Shown here: positions 21,645-33,812 of the stretch, piece after piece
How positions within the stretch are numbered: position 1 is the stretch's first letter
Layout: the number at the start of each line of letters is the position of its first letter
Origin: Acorus gramineus
Taxonomy: Eukaryota; Streptophyta; Magnoliopsida; Acorales; Acoraceae
Assembly: GCA_030737835.1 (NCBI GenBank)
Contig: JAUJYN010000018.1
Location: forward strand, 1,116,001-1,180,000
Length of the DNA: 64,000 bases
Direction: 5' to 3'
Position numbers and translations under genes: made by a program
The notes under the pieces: model-generated
Told to the model about the DNA's origin: nothing
The model's database searches: none
Seen by the model: the letters and a program-made list of their open reading frames with translations, nothing else

Positions 21645-22920
21645 TTTCTCATATATTCCACAAAATCAACAATTGAAGAATAAACACCTATCTACTTCTT
21701 TATTTGCTTGTGTATTCTGTTTATGTATTTATATTTTACTTAGTTTATTACATAACTGAAAAAATACTTAATTTTCGGCACAATCTTAAAAAAATTCAAA
21801 GCCTCCTCCATCCATCCATATAAGATTTTGATTCATATAAACGATTGATGGATCATGATGGAGGGTCCCTTGTTTAGACAATCGTCTCATTAATATTCCC
21901 CGCATCAGCCAACGAAGATCCGGACCAAATAATGATACCCCACAGTACTTGAAACCAACCACAACATCCTTCTTTTTTTTTTGCCTTGCACGCATTGTAT
22001 GTTCGAGCATCAACTCTCGCAGAATTCATTGAAAACCATTATAACAAATCATCATGAATTAGATATTTTCTACTCTCCTCACCAATTAGATATTATTCTA
22101 CTCACTTTCTTTACGTACCAGCACTATAGTTCAAATGCACACTTAGTGGCTGTTGGAGGATCTTTTGCATAAAATAATCCCCACATAAGCTCCCACACCA
22201 AACCTTATCAATATCCCTTTATGTGGGCATGGAACGGGTCCAGTGATTTTATGACATAATAAACAGGTGGCTTTGAGAAAAAAATCGTATCCAGAGCTTC
22301 TCAGATGATCACTTGAGGATCACAGCATCCATCAAAAAAATACTGGTCGGAGTATGTGTTTAAAGAAAAAATTAGGGTTTTTTGCATGTATACCATAAAA
22401 AAATATGGAATTTATTTTATACTACCATAAATAACGGATTTATTCTTATACTATTATAATTTATCTTAATGTAAAAATGTGCTCCCTTTTTATCCTTTTT
22501 AATCAAAATAAACCTTAACTATAGTTAGTTTCTTAATCAAGAAGTAAAAATGATAAAAATAACTTTAATATATAATATTTGTCATAATGTAAATAATTAA
22601 ACACAATAACCTAATTAATTTTATATTTTTTTTCAAAATTAATCGTGAGCCATTCAACCTTTCCCCTTTTAAATTAATTTTATGTTCTTTCCAAATTAAC
22701 GGGACGGTGATGGAGGAGTGGTGGGGGGGGGGTTATAGATGGTGATGGTTTGGGTGGTGGAGGGGTTGTGGCGGGGAGGAGAGAGGGCAGGTGGTAGTGG
22801 TGGAGGGGTTGTGGGGTGTGTAGATACTCCCATTTTGACCGTCTAAAGAGACAAAAATACTTCAAGTAATACTTAAGAAATGATCACATTTGGACATCTA
22901 AAAGAAAACTCCATTAGAAA
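21645..22920. other. AT-rich DNA without a recognisable gene
   Basis: Right flank of the B element. It holds homopolymer runs, a G-rich imperfect repeat (about 22705-22815) and a short reverse-strand ORF (21786-22013, 75 residues, containing KKKKDVVVGFKYCG) that I do not recognise; it could be the last exon of a broken gene. A GGGTTTTTTGCATGTATACC stretch near 22374-22393 looks like a dispersed repeat, but no ends were found. No confident gene. Confidence 0.5.
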
Positions 22921-22974
22921 CCAAAAACCGAAAACCCTGGTCCAAACCCTTAGGAAAACCTAGGTCCTGGACAG

Positions 22975-23000
22975 GGGCGGCTAGTTCCAACTAGCCGCCC
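22975..23000. repeat. Perfect palindrome GGGCGGCTAGTT-CC-AACTAGCCGCCC
   Basis: Two 12-bp arms and a 2-nt centre. Related imperfect copies occur at about 23157-23185, across the insertion point 23573-23581/33813-33832, and at about 33840-33866, so the motif is repeated about four times in the D terminal region. Confidence 0.85.
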
Positions 23001-23293
23001 AATTGACCGACCCCAAACCGCCTTCCTGGATGGGACATAAAGCAAGCATGATTATAGCGGATTGTCTCTTCTAGCCACCCCATCTCAGCCGATTCATCCT
23101 TAGTAACCGACCCAAGCCATCGCTTGTCAGAGATGGGACGTTTGGCAGGTTATGATGGGGGCGGCTATTTCCAACTAGCCGCCCCTCACCTGGACATTGT
23201 CAGAGAACAAAGATCTAATGGGAGGTCAAATCAAGCAACTTATTACTCATTTTGATCTATTGTCCATTGGACACTCCCCTACACCTCTTTTAC

Positions 23294-23300
23294 TATAAAT
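23294..23300 (+). promoter_or_regulatory. TATA box of the D element
   Basis: CTATAAATAGGGGGG matches the plant TATA consensus. A transcription start would be expected about 30 bp on, in the CATCCAATTC stretch. CT/A-rich leader follows. Confidence 0.65.
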
Positions 23301-25738
23301 AGGGGGGCATCCAATTCATATCAATAATCAATAACCCACAATAACATCGATTCATCACCAAAAAATATCAATTCATTTCCCAATACAAGCCTATACCCCC
23401 CATACCACCACTTCAAAAACCCTTGAGAGAGAAAGTGACAGAGAAACCCATTCCCTGCATAAATCCACTCTCTAAATCCCCTCTCCAAAACCTAGGTTAA
23501 ACCTAGGTTAACCTTTGCTGAACACCCAAATCAAACCCTACCTAGGTTCTGCCCAAATTGAACCAGACACCAGGCGGCTACTGTCACGCCCCAGGGCGGC
23601 CGTCCCCGAGACGTGGCAATAATGAAATATCAGCTATCAATACCTGAGGTCAATAAAGACTCCAACAACAACACACAAGGTGGCAAAGCAAAGATAATGA
23701 TAACTGATTGAAAAGCGGAAGCATAATATATAAACAATGTCTGTAAACCAAAAACATTATTACAGACTCGAATACACAATCACTGTCCTATGAGAGCCAA
23801 GTCTAGTCCAAATAAAATACAACCTGTGCCACATGCACGATTTACAATACATAAAATGTCTCTAGGACTGCTGACATCCTCGCACTCGCCACCCGCCGGA
23901 AGAACGCTCCACGCCCATAAGACCACGCCACAGGGAAGCTCCAGCTCCACGCCCAACACTGCCCCTGAAAAAAAACAGTATGCGAGGGGTGAGCTACAAG
24001 CTCAGTGAGTGGCTGGAAACCAATCACCATACAACAATTCAATACTAAAACAATTTCCTTTCAAGGAAAAACATGGGTAGAAATCCAATGGATAGTAAGG
24101 TCACACGGCGGCGCAACCAACCTCACCCTCACCCTCACTCCCGGAGGAAGACTCTTGGGACTTTTGGGGAGAGACCATACCGTTGGTCGAAGAGACGCGG
24201 AATTACTGGTCCACTCAACACTACTGGATCACCAACCTCCCCTTCACCCCCACTCCCGGAGGGAGACTCTTGGTGTCACGCCCCAGGGCGGCCGTCCCCG
24301 TGACGCGGCAAGTGTATATATAATATCAGTAAACAGGAGTTCAATAACATACTCACACAACAGCTAAAATGATAACACAGAATAAAGCAGGGCTGACATA
24401 ATATATACACCAAATGCGGAAGCTAAAAAGACTGAATCTGTAATCAAAACATACTACAGACTCGATACATAATCATATATCCTGTGAGAGCCAACATGTC
24501 CATATATACACAAATACAATCCATACATAATCCAAACTAGGTGCCCAAGCACATAAATATATACATACAACAAAGAGAAGGATGCTGATGGCCTCAAAAC
24601 TCGAGGGACGTGGCGCTACTCCGCTACTGGTGTAGTCGCTCGGGAAGCTCCTCCTTCAAGTCCTCCTCGGTGATCACTGAAAAAGATTTTATGCGAGGGG
24701 TGAGCCACACGCTCAGTGAATAGCACAACCCATGCATACAGTTTATATTAACCACAATTTATAGCAAAAGCCTCAAAGTGGCATAATCAATCACAAGTCC
24801 GGTGGTTCGCTACATCGCCGAACCACCATACCCTCACCTTCACCCTCACCCTCACCCCTCAATAGGTGACAAAGGGTATTGGGACTTAATGGGCTGAAAA
24901 TCATCCATACACAATCCTGTGGGTCGCCACATTGCCGGCCCACCATACCCTCACCCTCACCCCTCAATAGGTGACATAGGCTCTTGGGACTGACTAGGCT
25001 GTTGGTCACCCTTGGTCCACCGATAGTCTCTCCCCACTCCGTAGGTCGTTTGGCCACTCCCACATTCAGCACAGTCCTTCTACCAAATCAGGAGGCGCCT
25101 ACTGATGGGAGCCCCTGCACGGGATGACCTTTCTAACGCTGAGGTAGTCTCTACACGGATCCAACGAAGGGAACAGAACAGCCTATCCATCGCATATGAT
25201 CCACTCGGATCCGCTGACAGCACATCTCTACAACTCTAATGTCTTGAATTCATTCAGAATTCCTCCAGCGCGCATAACCAAGATGCGGGGAAATAAATAA
25301 GACATAAATGAGGAAAAGAGACCTTGGGAGGGCAACCTGAGGTCCCGATGTAGGACATCCCGACAACCAAACGAGGAACACGGAGTACCCTAACCCGGGT
25401 CTCAATGTTAACCTCGCAAGGCCCCCTTATATTCCCCAAAGCATGCTAACAATATTACAAGTTTGCATTTAAGTAAATAAATCAAACTAATAGGACGCAT
25501 GCATAGGTCAGGGCTTTCCTAGCATGATAACGAGGTGACAGGATGCACGGCTCATGCACAAATCCTAAGGGTGCAAGTCCCTAACATACAAGTCTAGGGT
25601 GGCATGCATTCTACACACACATCATGCTTACATGTATTACAATACAACAGTTAATACTAACTATGTGCCCCAGGGGAGGACGGTACACGCCCAAGTGCAT
25701 GTAGCGCCTCCCAAACTGGGTTGGGTTGTCCCACTCAC

Positions 25739-25774
25739 CGGAAGTCGGGTCGACGCGCGACCGCCCGTCAAGAT
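25739..25774 (-). other. 36-nt micro-exon-like block in A LTR
   Basis: On the reverse strand: acceptor CTTACAG, 36 nt, donor GTGAGTGGG. The sequence differs from other copies at several bases, but length and splice consensus are kept. Confidence 0.45.
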
Positions 25775-26847
25775 CTGTAAGACAGAGTAACAACTTGGTG
25801 AGTAAAACCCATAAATACTACAAAAGACTCAAAATACACAAAACCCACAAACAAACACCCAACACTCGGGCAAACGTGCATACGACCCGCACGCACGCTA
25901 GCCTGAGCACCCCGGCAACCATCCGCACCCCCGACAGCCACCCGCACGGCCACCCGACTGCCCGGGTGCACCGCCGCGCCTCAACCCGCACACCCAGCGC
26001 ACCGCCAGGCCCCTGCCCGCCGCCTGGACACGCCGCCGAGCCTCCCGGGTGCACCGCGCGCCCTCTGCGCCCCAGCGCAGCCGCCCGCGCACACCCCGCA
26101 CGCCCCGTGCGCAGCGCCTCGCCCCGCGCGCACCCCATGCGCACAACTGCTGCCTCGCCGCGTCCCGCGCGCACCACCGCTGCCTCGCCGCACCCCGCGC
26201 TCACCCTGCACGACGCCCCTCGACCAGCACGCCCACGCCTGCGCCCAGCACACTCGCGCCCAGCACGCGCGCCCTGCTGGCCTCCAGCTCCCCCCGAGCG
26301 CATCCCCGCGCGCACGCCCGTGCGCGCCCAGCCTGCTGCGTTGCTGCCTGTGCTGCCTGCTGCCCGAAACAGCAACCCCCATGCCCGAGCACCTCCACCA
26401 CCCATCCAACGGCCTCCGACCGCCCCCAACCACCTCCGACAGCCTCCCACAGCCGCCGACCACCACCCAAACACAAAACTCCCCTCCTAACATGCATCTA
26501 AGCCAAAAAGAAGAGGAAAAAGAGCTTACCAAGGGGGAGGAAGGGGTGTCCGGTTGCTCTCCGCGCACCGAAACGCTCCCCCAACGGTCTCTACCACCAA
26601 GACCTACTCCCACCTCTGATTTGGCTCGGATCTGAGGAGAAGAGAGGGCGGATGGGAGGGCTAGGTTGGCCGGAATCGGGATTTGAAAGCACCGGGGTGT
26701 AGATCGGGACCCGATCTACACTTTCTATGCTTTAGGTTTTTGGGTTAGAGGGCTCTAAGGGGCTCAAATGGAAGAAAAGGAGAGAGGGGAGAGAGGGAAA
26801 GCTTTTGGTAGGGATGATGAATAGTGGAATCCAAATTTTAGATCTCC

Positions 26848-26855
26848 TTTATATA
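26848..26855 (-). promoter_or_regulatory. TATA box of A LTR
   Basis: Reverse strand reads CTTGCTATATAAAGGAGATC. It lies about 270 bp inside the LTR start (27122), so U3 would be short and nearly all of the LTR would be transcribed. The same box is at 31541-31548. Confidence 0.65.
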
Positions 26856-29800
26856 GCAAGTCACTTAAAAACCCGGATACGCCCCCGGAACTGTGAAATT
26901 TCAGAAACGTTGCCGAAATTCGATGAAATTTTCATGAGTGGCTTAAAATGGCACCAGGACACATAATATGCAGTTAGATTTTCAATCGGAGTCCTCTAGC
27001 TCAGGACAATAGCTAACAGTCCAAAATTTTAGCGGTTCCGATCGAAAAACGAAAAAACTCAAAAACTGCCAAAATGCTCCAATGGTTACCAGCAGACCAA
27101 AAAAAGTGACACATATATAACACTTGGGTCTCTTGGGGAGAGACCATACCGTTGGTCGACGAGACTCAGAATTACTGGTCTACACAACACTACTGAGATC
27201 ATCTACATTGAGATAACTGCTCAATGATGTCTTTCAACATCGATACGAAACCGGACCCAACAACTATGGAAATGGACGAACAACGAATGGGTCACACGGT
27301 GACGTGTCTTCACCTCATCCTCACCCTCACTCTTTAGAGATGACATAGGACTTTTGGAAGAGACTTAGACTGCTCTACACCCTTGGTCCACCGGTAGCCC
27401 TTTCCCCACGTAGCCTCTACCTGGTATACTCCCACGATCAGTATGCTTCTGAACGCATCGGTGGTACCTACGGATGGGAGCCCTCTGTCAGGACAGCTTT
27501 TCCAATGCCGGGGAGTTCCTACATCGGATCCAACGAAGGGGAGAACGATTTCACGCTCGCTATATCATTCGTTAGCCTCTTCCCGGGTAGCCTCTACTTG
27601 GTATACTCCCACGATCAGTACGCTTCCGAACGCATCGGTGGTACTTACGGATGGGAGCCCTCTGTCAGGACAGCTACAACCCGGGCCGCTTCAACACAGA
27701 TGACATTGGGAGGAAACACTCCATGTTCGCAAAGCGAACCCAATGGAAAAACAACTACCCTCGATAATCACATATCGATGATATCGAATACTATTGCACT
27801 CCCACACGGTTGCGTCGCTCGGACACAAGGGGGGGGGTTGCCTCTGCTCTCACGTAGAAATAATCCCAAGGCACATAACCCAACAGGCGGTTCATATACA
27901 CGCCTAGCACGGGTAGGCCTAGCTTAATGCCACAACTATCGGCTTAACAAAACCGATAAGATAATGAATTCTCCTGAATTCCAAACGAGTGCATCGCTCG
28001 GATGCACAGGGGCGATTACATCGCTAGCGCTCTAACTAATAAGGTACAACCCAACCACGGGTCATACCCACGCCTATTTCAGATAGGCCTATCAGTTTTT
28101 AACATGCGCATATAAATATATCCAGGAGAATTATATCTAGCTATGTGCATGAACCATATGCACAATCATCTAATAATTGACCATATGGGTGACCCCTAAC
28201 ATGGATTTACATCATAATAAATCATACAACATGCATACATGGTATGGTCCACTTAAACATGCATACGTGAACATTAATCATATAAGCACACAAGGCATAA
28301 CTTAAGCATGCGTTGGATATCACCAACCTAAAAGAAAGGGTCAAGCGCGATCTCGCGCACTAACAGGTGCATGCCAATATTCCAAACGAACCTGAGTCGA
28401 GTAGGAAATCGCATCTACTTACTCAGTTCGTGCAGAGGGAGAGGGCGAGAGAGATCATCATCTCAAGAAGTTGGTCATAGCTGTCACGCCCCGGGCGTCC
28501 CCGAGACGCGGCAAGTGTATATAAAATATCAGAATCTACACAGGAGGTCAATAATATATCATACACAAGCAACCAGAATGACACAGACAATAAAAGCAGG
28601 GCTGACATGATCTATACACCAAATGCGGAAGCTAAGACTGAATCTGTAATTAAAACACACTACAGACTCCATACATAATCACATGTCCTGTGAGAGCCAA
28701 TATACATACAAAGACATCCAAATACAACACCAACGCGTGCCCAAGCACGGAAAATGATACATACAACACAAGGGATGCTGATAGCCTCTGAAACTCGCGG
28801 GACGTGGCGCTACTCCGCTACTGATGAAATCCCTCGGGGAGCTCCTCCTCCAGATCCGACTCAGATGACACTGGAAAAAAAAAATATTGTGCGAGGGGTG
28901 AGCCACACGCTCAGTGAACGGCACAACCCATGCATCACAGACAATATTGACCACAACCAGGAAATCCTTAACATCCACAATCTCATTACCAAACCACAAA
29001 AGATAACAATTCCGTAACCTAGTGGGTCGCTACCGCCAACCCACTACACCCTCACCCTCACCCTCAATGGGTGACCAAGGATATTGGGACTAATTGCACA
29101 GAACCAGCGGGTCGCTTCCGCCAACCCGCTACACCCTCACCCTCACCCTCAAGGGGTGACCAAGGATATTGGGACTTACAATCCAGTGGGTCGCCACATC
29201 GCCGGCCCACCATACCCTCACCCTCAACAGGTGACCTAGGCTCTTGGGACTGACTAGGCTGTTGGTCACCCTTGGTCCACCGATAGTCTCTCCTCACTCC
29301 GTAGGTCGTTTGGCCACTCCCACGTTCAGCACAGTCCTTCTACCAGATCAGGAGGCGCCTACTACTGGGAGCCCCTGCACGGGACAACCTGTCTAACGCT
29401 GAGGTAGTCTCTACACGGATCCAACGAAGGGAACAGAACAGCCTATCCATCGCATATGATCCACTCGGATCCGCAGACAGCACATCATAACAACACTAAT
29501 GTTCTGAATTCCTCAGAACCCACCGGGGCGCATAACTACGATGCGGGGAACATGCATAAGGTTATAACAAGGGTGGAATATCATTGGGGGAAAGAAACTC
29601 GGGAGGCCAGCGTGAGTTCCCGTTATAGGACACCCCGACAACCAAACAAGGAACACGGTGTACCCTAACCCGGGGTCTCACCGCTGTCCTCGCAAGGCCC
29701 CTCCCCTAAAATATTCACTATAACATGCAATTAAACATTTACTAGCATTTAATTTAATAAATAAACTAGTAGGACACATGCATCGGTCGGGCTTCCTAGC

Positions 29801-30019
29801 ATGGAAACAGGGGACATGGTGCACGGCTCATACACATATCCTAAGGGTGCGAGTCCCTAACATGCAGAGTCTAGGGTAACATGCATTCTACAATTAAATC
29901 ATGCTCGCATGATATACAATTTACAACATGCCAATATTCATCCATGGTGCCCCAGGAGAGGTCGGTATACGCCCAAGTGCGTATAACGCCTCTCTACTGG
30001 GTTGGATTGTCCCACTCAC

Positions 30020-30055
30020 CAGAATCCGGGTCGTCGCGCGACCGCTCGCCAAGAT
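30020..30055 (-). other. 36-nt micro-exon-like block in A LTR
   Basis: Reverse strand: CTTGCAG, 36 nt starting ATCTTGGCGA, then GTGAGTGGG. Confidence 0.45.
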
Positions 30056-31540
30056 CTGCAAGACAGGCATTTATACGGTGAGTAAAATCCACAATTACCC
30101 CAAAATACCCAAAAATACATTAAACATACTCTAAAAATACCCCATACTCGGGCAAACGTACATACGGCACGTACGCACGCTAGCCCGAGCACTCCGGCTC
30201 ACTCCCGCACCACCGGCAACCACCTGCACGGCCACCCGACCCCTCGGGTGCGCCGCCGCGCCTCAGCCCGCGCACCCAGGCGCCGCCGGGCCCCTGCCCG
30301 TCGCCCTGGACCAGCAGACGAGCCACCCGGTGCACCGCGCCCACTGCGCCCCGCCGCAGCAGCCCGTGCGCACCCCCACGCACCACCAGCTTCACCCCGC
30401 GCGCACGCCCCACAGCGGTGCCCAGCGCCCCAGCGTCCAACGCCCAGCACCCTCGGCCAGCACCCAGTACCCGCGACCCAGCGCCCAGCGCTCTGCGCCC
30501 AGCACCCGGGACCCTCACCCAGCGCCCACGCGCACGCACGCGCAACACGCGCCCAGCGCGCCTGGCAGCACCCGCCCAGCGCGCCTGCCAGCCTGCCCAC
30601 GCTGCTGCCCGCGTTGCCTGCTTGCGCGCGTCGCCGAGTGGCCCGAGCATCGCTCGCCTACATGCCCGGGGCACTGCCCGCCTGATGCCCGAGCGCCCCT
30701 GCCCTGCTCGCCTGCGCGCCCTGCCTGCTCGCCCGGCCTGCCAGCGCGCACAGCCCAGCTAGCCTACCCGCACGCATCTCCCTGCACCCCCCGAGCGCAC
30801 GCCCGCGCGCGCACCCGCGCGCACGCGCTCGCGCGCCCGGCAAACTAGTGCACTTGCTCCCAGCCTACCCGAGCTAACCCTGCCAGCCTGCCCAGCGCAC
30901 ATGCCTAGCCCTGCTGGCCCCCAGCGCCAGCCGAGCGCCCGCACGCCCAGCCCTGCTGGCCCCCAGCACCGCCCGAGCGCACGCACGCGTGCACGCCCGC
31001 GCGCACGCGCGCGCGCCTGCGCCAACCACTGCGCCTGCACCACCCTGCGCTGCTGCCCTGCCTGAGACAGCAGCCTGCCAGCCCGAGCTCCACTTCCACT
31101 CACCTCCAACCACCACCACAGCCTCCGACCACCTCCCACAGCCCCCCGACGGCCACCTACCGCCGCCAACCTCCACCCAACCCCATTTCCACCCTCCTAG
31201 CATACATCTAAGCAAGAAAGAGAGGAAAAAGAGGCTTACCAAGGGGAGGAAGGGAAGTCCGGTTGCTCTCCGCGCACCGAAACCTCTCCCAAAAGGCTTC
31301 CAACGCCCGGATCTACCTCCACCTCCGAAATGGGCCAAAACAGAGGAGAAGAGAGGGCGGACGGAGGGGCAAAGCTCGCCGGAAAAGGGATTTGAAACCA
31401 CCGGGGTGTAGATCTCCTAAGTTTTAACTTTTAAGGTTTGAGGGGTCTAAGGGCCCCAAAAGCAAGAAAAACGGAGGAGAGGAGAGAGAGAGCTCAAGGT
31501 AGGAGATGATGAATAGTGCCAAGCTATTTTTAGATTTCAC

Positions 31541-31548
31541 TTTATATA
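31541..31548 (-). promoter_or_regulatory. TATA box of A LTR
   Basis: Reverse strand CTTGCTATATAAAGTG, about 265 bp inside the LTR start at 31809. It matches the box at 26848-26855. Confidence 0.65.
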
Positions 31549-32394
31549 GCAAGCGACTTAAAAACCCAGATACGCCCTGGAACTGCGAAATTTTGGAAAC
31601 GTTACCGGAATTCAACGAAATTTTCTTGAGAGGCTTAAAATGGCACCAGGACACCAAATATGCAGTTAGATTTCCAATTGGAGTCCTCTAACTCAGAACG
31701 ATAGCTAACAGTCCAAAAATTAGCGGTTCCGATCGAAAACCGAAAAAAAAAAAAACTGCCAGAACGCTCCAACGGTTACCAGCAGGCTAAAAGTGACACA
31801 TATATAACAATAGCTTTGCCCCATTAGCATGGGCGCAACAACTACACCACGCCCTCGAGTCTTATCGCAAGGGAATATTAGGCAGGTGCCCGTTATTAAC
31901 CTAGACTTAATCATGCTGGATATTCCAATTAATATGGTGGGAGTAGTATTACAATACTACCTAAGGCATGCCATATTCTATACATCCATACACATTACAG
32001 AAATACATGCCCATACTAGAGGGGCGCATGCAACACAATTATTCATACATGGATACAATACATGTAATATAAGCCTAGCATGCAAGATATCTAACATATT
32101 ATAGTTTAAGCATGGCCATACTACTTATCTACATAAGTAGTATAGCTAGGGGGGCCCATATATGTGCGACGCGCGACTACGCGCGTCGAGCGCATCCCGA
32201 GGGGGGGGATTGGATCAAACCACTCACCTAACGAGCGCACGGCTCGCGAAACGCAAGAGGGCGAAAACAATTGAATCTGAAGCATGATACCAATCCGCCA
32301 AGAATCATCCAATCCCGAAATTGACCAATGGTTTGGATTGGGCTATAACAAGGTGCTCGATACCCCGAAACACACCCTGAACAAGTCCGAATAC

Positions 32395-32790
32395 TGCAAG
32401 CACGCCCCCGAGCACCGCGCGCAGCCCACGCACTCCGCACGCATCGGTGAACGCCCAGCACGCCCTCGAGCACTCCGTGCACGCTGCCCACGCACTCCGC
32501 ACGCATCGGACAATGCCAAGCACGCCCTCGAGCACCTCGTGCACGCTGCCCACGCACTCCGCACGCATCGGACAACGCCAAGCACGCCCTCGAGCACTCC
32601 GTGCACACTGCCCATGCACTCTGCACGCATCGAACAATGCCAAGCACGCCCTGGAGCACCTCGTGCATGCTGCCCACGCACTCCACATGCATTGGACAAC
32701 GCCAGGCACACCCTCGAGCACTCTGTGCATGCTTCCCACGCGCTCCGCACACATGCGAGAATGCTAAGCATGCACTCGAGCACCCGATGT
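32395..32790 (-). repeat. Minisatellite, about 62-bp unit, six or so copies
   Basis: Contiguous imperfect copies of a unit containing CACGCCCTCGAGCAC, CACGCACTCCGCACGCATCG and GACAA. It sits where other B LTRs have the GCGTGCGT-type module. There are no spacers, so it is not CRISPR-like. Long ORFs on both strands here follow from the unit's composition. Confidence 0.85.
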
Positions 32791-32814
32791 GCCAACCCTA
32801 CGCCCCTTTTAGCC

Positions 32815-33217
32815 TATAAACACAAGTTCAAGTGATGCATGAGGAACCTCATTTGAAAGAAGAGAAGAGGCATACAAGGTTCACTCACACATACTCACAA
32901 ACGGGTGGCGTACACACATACACAACACATAACGCATGAACATGGGCTTCTCTCCGTCATCCTCTTCAATTCCATGCATACACAACAACAACACAAAGCA
33001 ATGGAGCTTCCACTCCTCCCCATCAGCTACAAAAGACATGGCTGAACCCAACACGGAGAGCGGGAGGTCCATACGCGGCTCCGGCACACCCACACGCCAC
33101 AGCTCCACCTTTATCACCATTGACGCCCCGAACCTCCCTTCAAACAACAAACATACCAAGACATCAGAAGAGGGGACTTCAACACCACCTCCACTTTATC
33201 TTCTTCATTTTTCATAG
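32815..33217 (+). other. TATA box and short ORF in a B2-specific segment
   Basis: CCTATAAACAC at 32813-32823, then a leader and an ATG at 32936 opening a 93-residue frame (rich in Ser, Thr, Asn, Pro; starts MNMGFSPSSSSIPCI; stop at 33217). The segment of about 460 bp is not in the other B LTRs of the window and faces opposite to the LTR. I do not recognise the protein. It may be captured host promoter-proximal DNA or chance. Confidence 0.3.
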
Positions 33218-33812
33218 AAGAAGGGCTGGTCAAGAGTGTTAGGCGAGAGAGAAAATCGGGGCCATTAAATAGCCAAAAGAGGGATTTTAAATGACCAAAT
33301 TGTCCCTGACCAGAAATTTCTGGACAGGCTTCACTCGAACAGCCATAACTTCCACGATATAGCTCCGAATTGCACAATTCAAAATCCTTTGGAAAGCCAA
33401 GAAGATTATCTACAACTTTCATGTTTATGCCAAGATCAAATAATCCCTCCAGCTATCCCGAAATGTGAGCTAAACATTGAACAGGGCTGCTGCCAGAATT
33501 TTTCATCCCCGGGGTATACTTGGAAAAATACCCATAACTTTTACTACATGAATCCAGTTGATCTAATTCCACTTTTGTATGAAAGCTAACTCAAAACTGA
33601 GCATCTCATGATAAAATCATATTTAAACCTCTTTATCTTGGATTTTAACAAAATTAAATCCAAATACCAAATCAGAAATGCATAACTTCTAGGAGAAAAA
33701 TTAGGTAGCCAAATTTTCAATCAGAGCACTCCAACTCCTGTTGGTGGCTAAAACCCAAAATTTTAGCGACTCCGATCGAAAAAATAAGGCTCCAAATGAC
33801 ACAGGCATAACA

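Larger units (their letters stand above)
22921..23581 (+). mobile_element. D element (Tat-like Gypsy) probable LTR, left part
   Basis: Promoter-bearing region that continues at 33813 after a B2 insertion (duplication GCTAC at 23577-23581 and 33813-33817). It has palindromic GGCGGCTA...TAGCCGCC motifs, a strong TATA box at 23294 and a transcribed-leader-like A/C-rich stretch. The exact LTR start was not found. The assignment to D rests on continuity with the gag region from 34709. Confidence 0.55.
24274..27122 (-). mobile_element. Family A solo LTR, 2.85 kb
   Basis: TGTCACGCCCC (24274) to ACACATATATAACA (27122), flanked by CTTGG (24269-24273 and 27123-27127). The interrupted B sequence reads continuously across the site as in the homologous B LTR at about 41316-41322. 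It includes two G-rich repeat units (about 24786-25000), the 36-nt block (25739-25774), a C/G-rich module (about 25880-26350), donor consensus near 26525 and a TATA box (26848-26855). No internal domain. Confidence 0.93.
28482..31809 (-). mobile_element. Family A solo LTR, 3.3 kb
   Basis: TGTCACGCCCC (28482) to ACACATATATAACA (31809), flanked by ATAGC (28477-28481 and 31810-31814). Paralogous empty sites at about 39720-39735 and 42635-42650 read GGTCATAGCTTTGCCCC without the insertion. It has three G-rich repeat units (about 29016-29256), the 36-nt block at 30020-30055 and a long C-rich module (about 30180-31070). Confidence 0.94.
23582..33812 (-). mobile_element. Family B2 solo LTR (4.0 kb net) with two nested A solo LTRs
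   Basis: Starts TGTCACGCCCC (23582) and ends GGCATAACA (33812), flanked by GCTAC on both sides. Removing the two nested A LTRs (24274-27122 and 28482-31809) and their duplications leaves about 4,044 bp of pure LTR, with no primer site or coding domain. The B2 middle, unlike B1, has a block with GGTTGCGTCGCTCGGACAC, GATCTCGCGCACTAACAGG and GCATGGGCGCAACAACTAC. Its GC module is a 62-bp minisatellite, and it has a unique TATA-bearing segment at about 32790-33250. Confidence 0.9.

Noticed and set aside
21786..22013. Reverse-strand ORF of 75 residues as a host gene
   Set aside because: No family recognised, too short, no partner exons seen; mentioned only in the AT-rich region entry.
28482..31809. 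MITE or DNA transposon suggested by terminal inverted TGTCACGCCCC/GGGGCGTGACA in some pairs
   Set aside because: The inverted look arises because LTR ends are short inverted repeats; 5-bp duplications, the primer site and polypurine tract beside other copies show they are LTRs.
32395..32790. CRISPR-like array (62-bp repeats; also 36-bp repeats at 34468-34652)
   Set aside because: The units are contiguous with no spacers, and the setting is a plant LTR and a retroelement leader.
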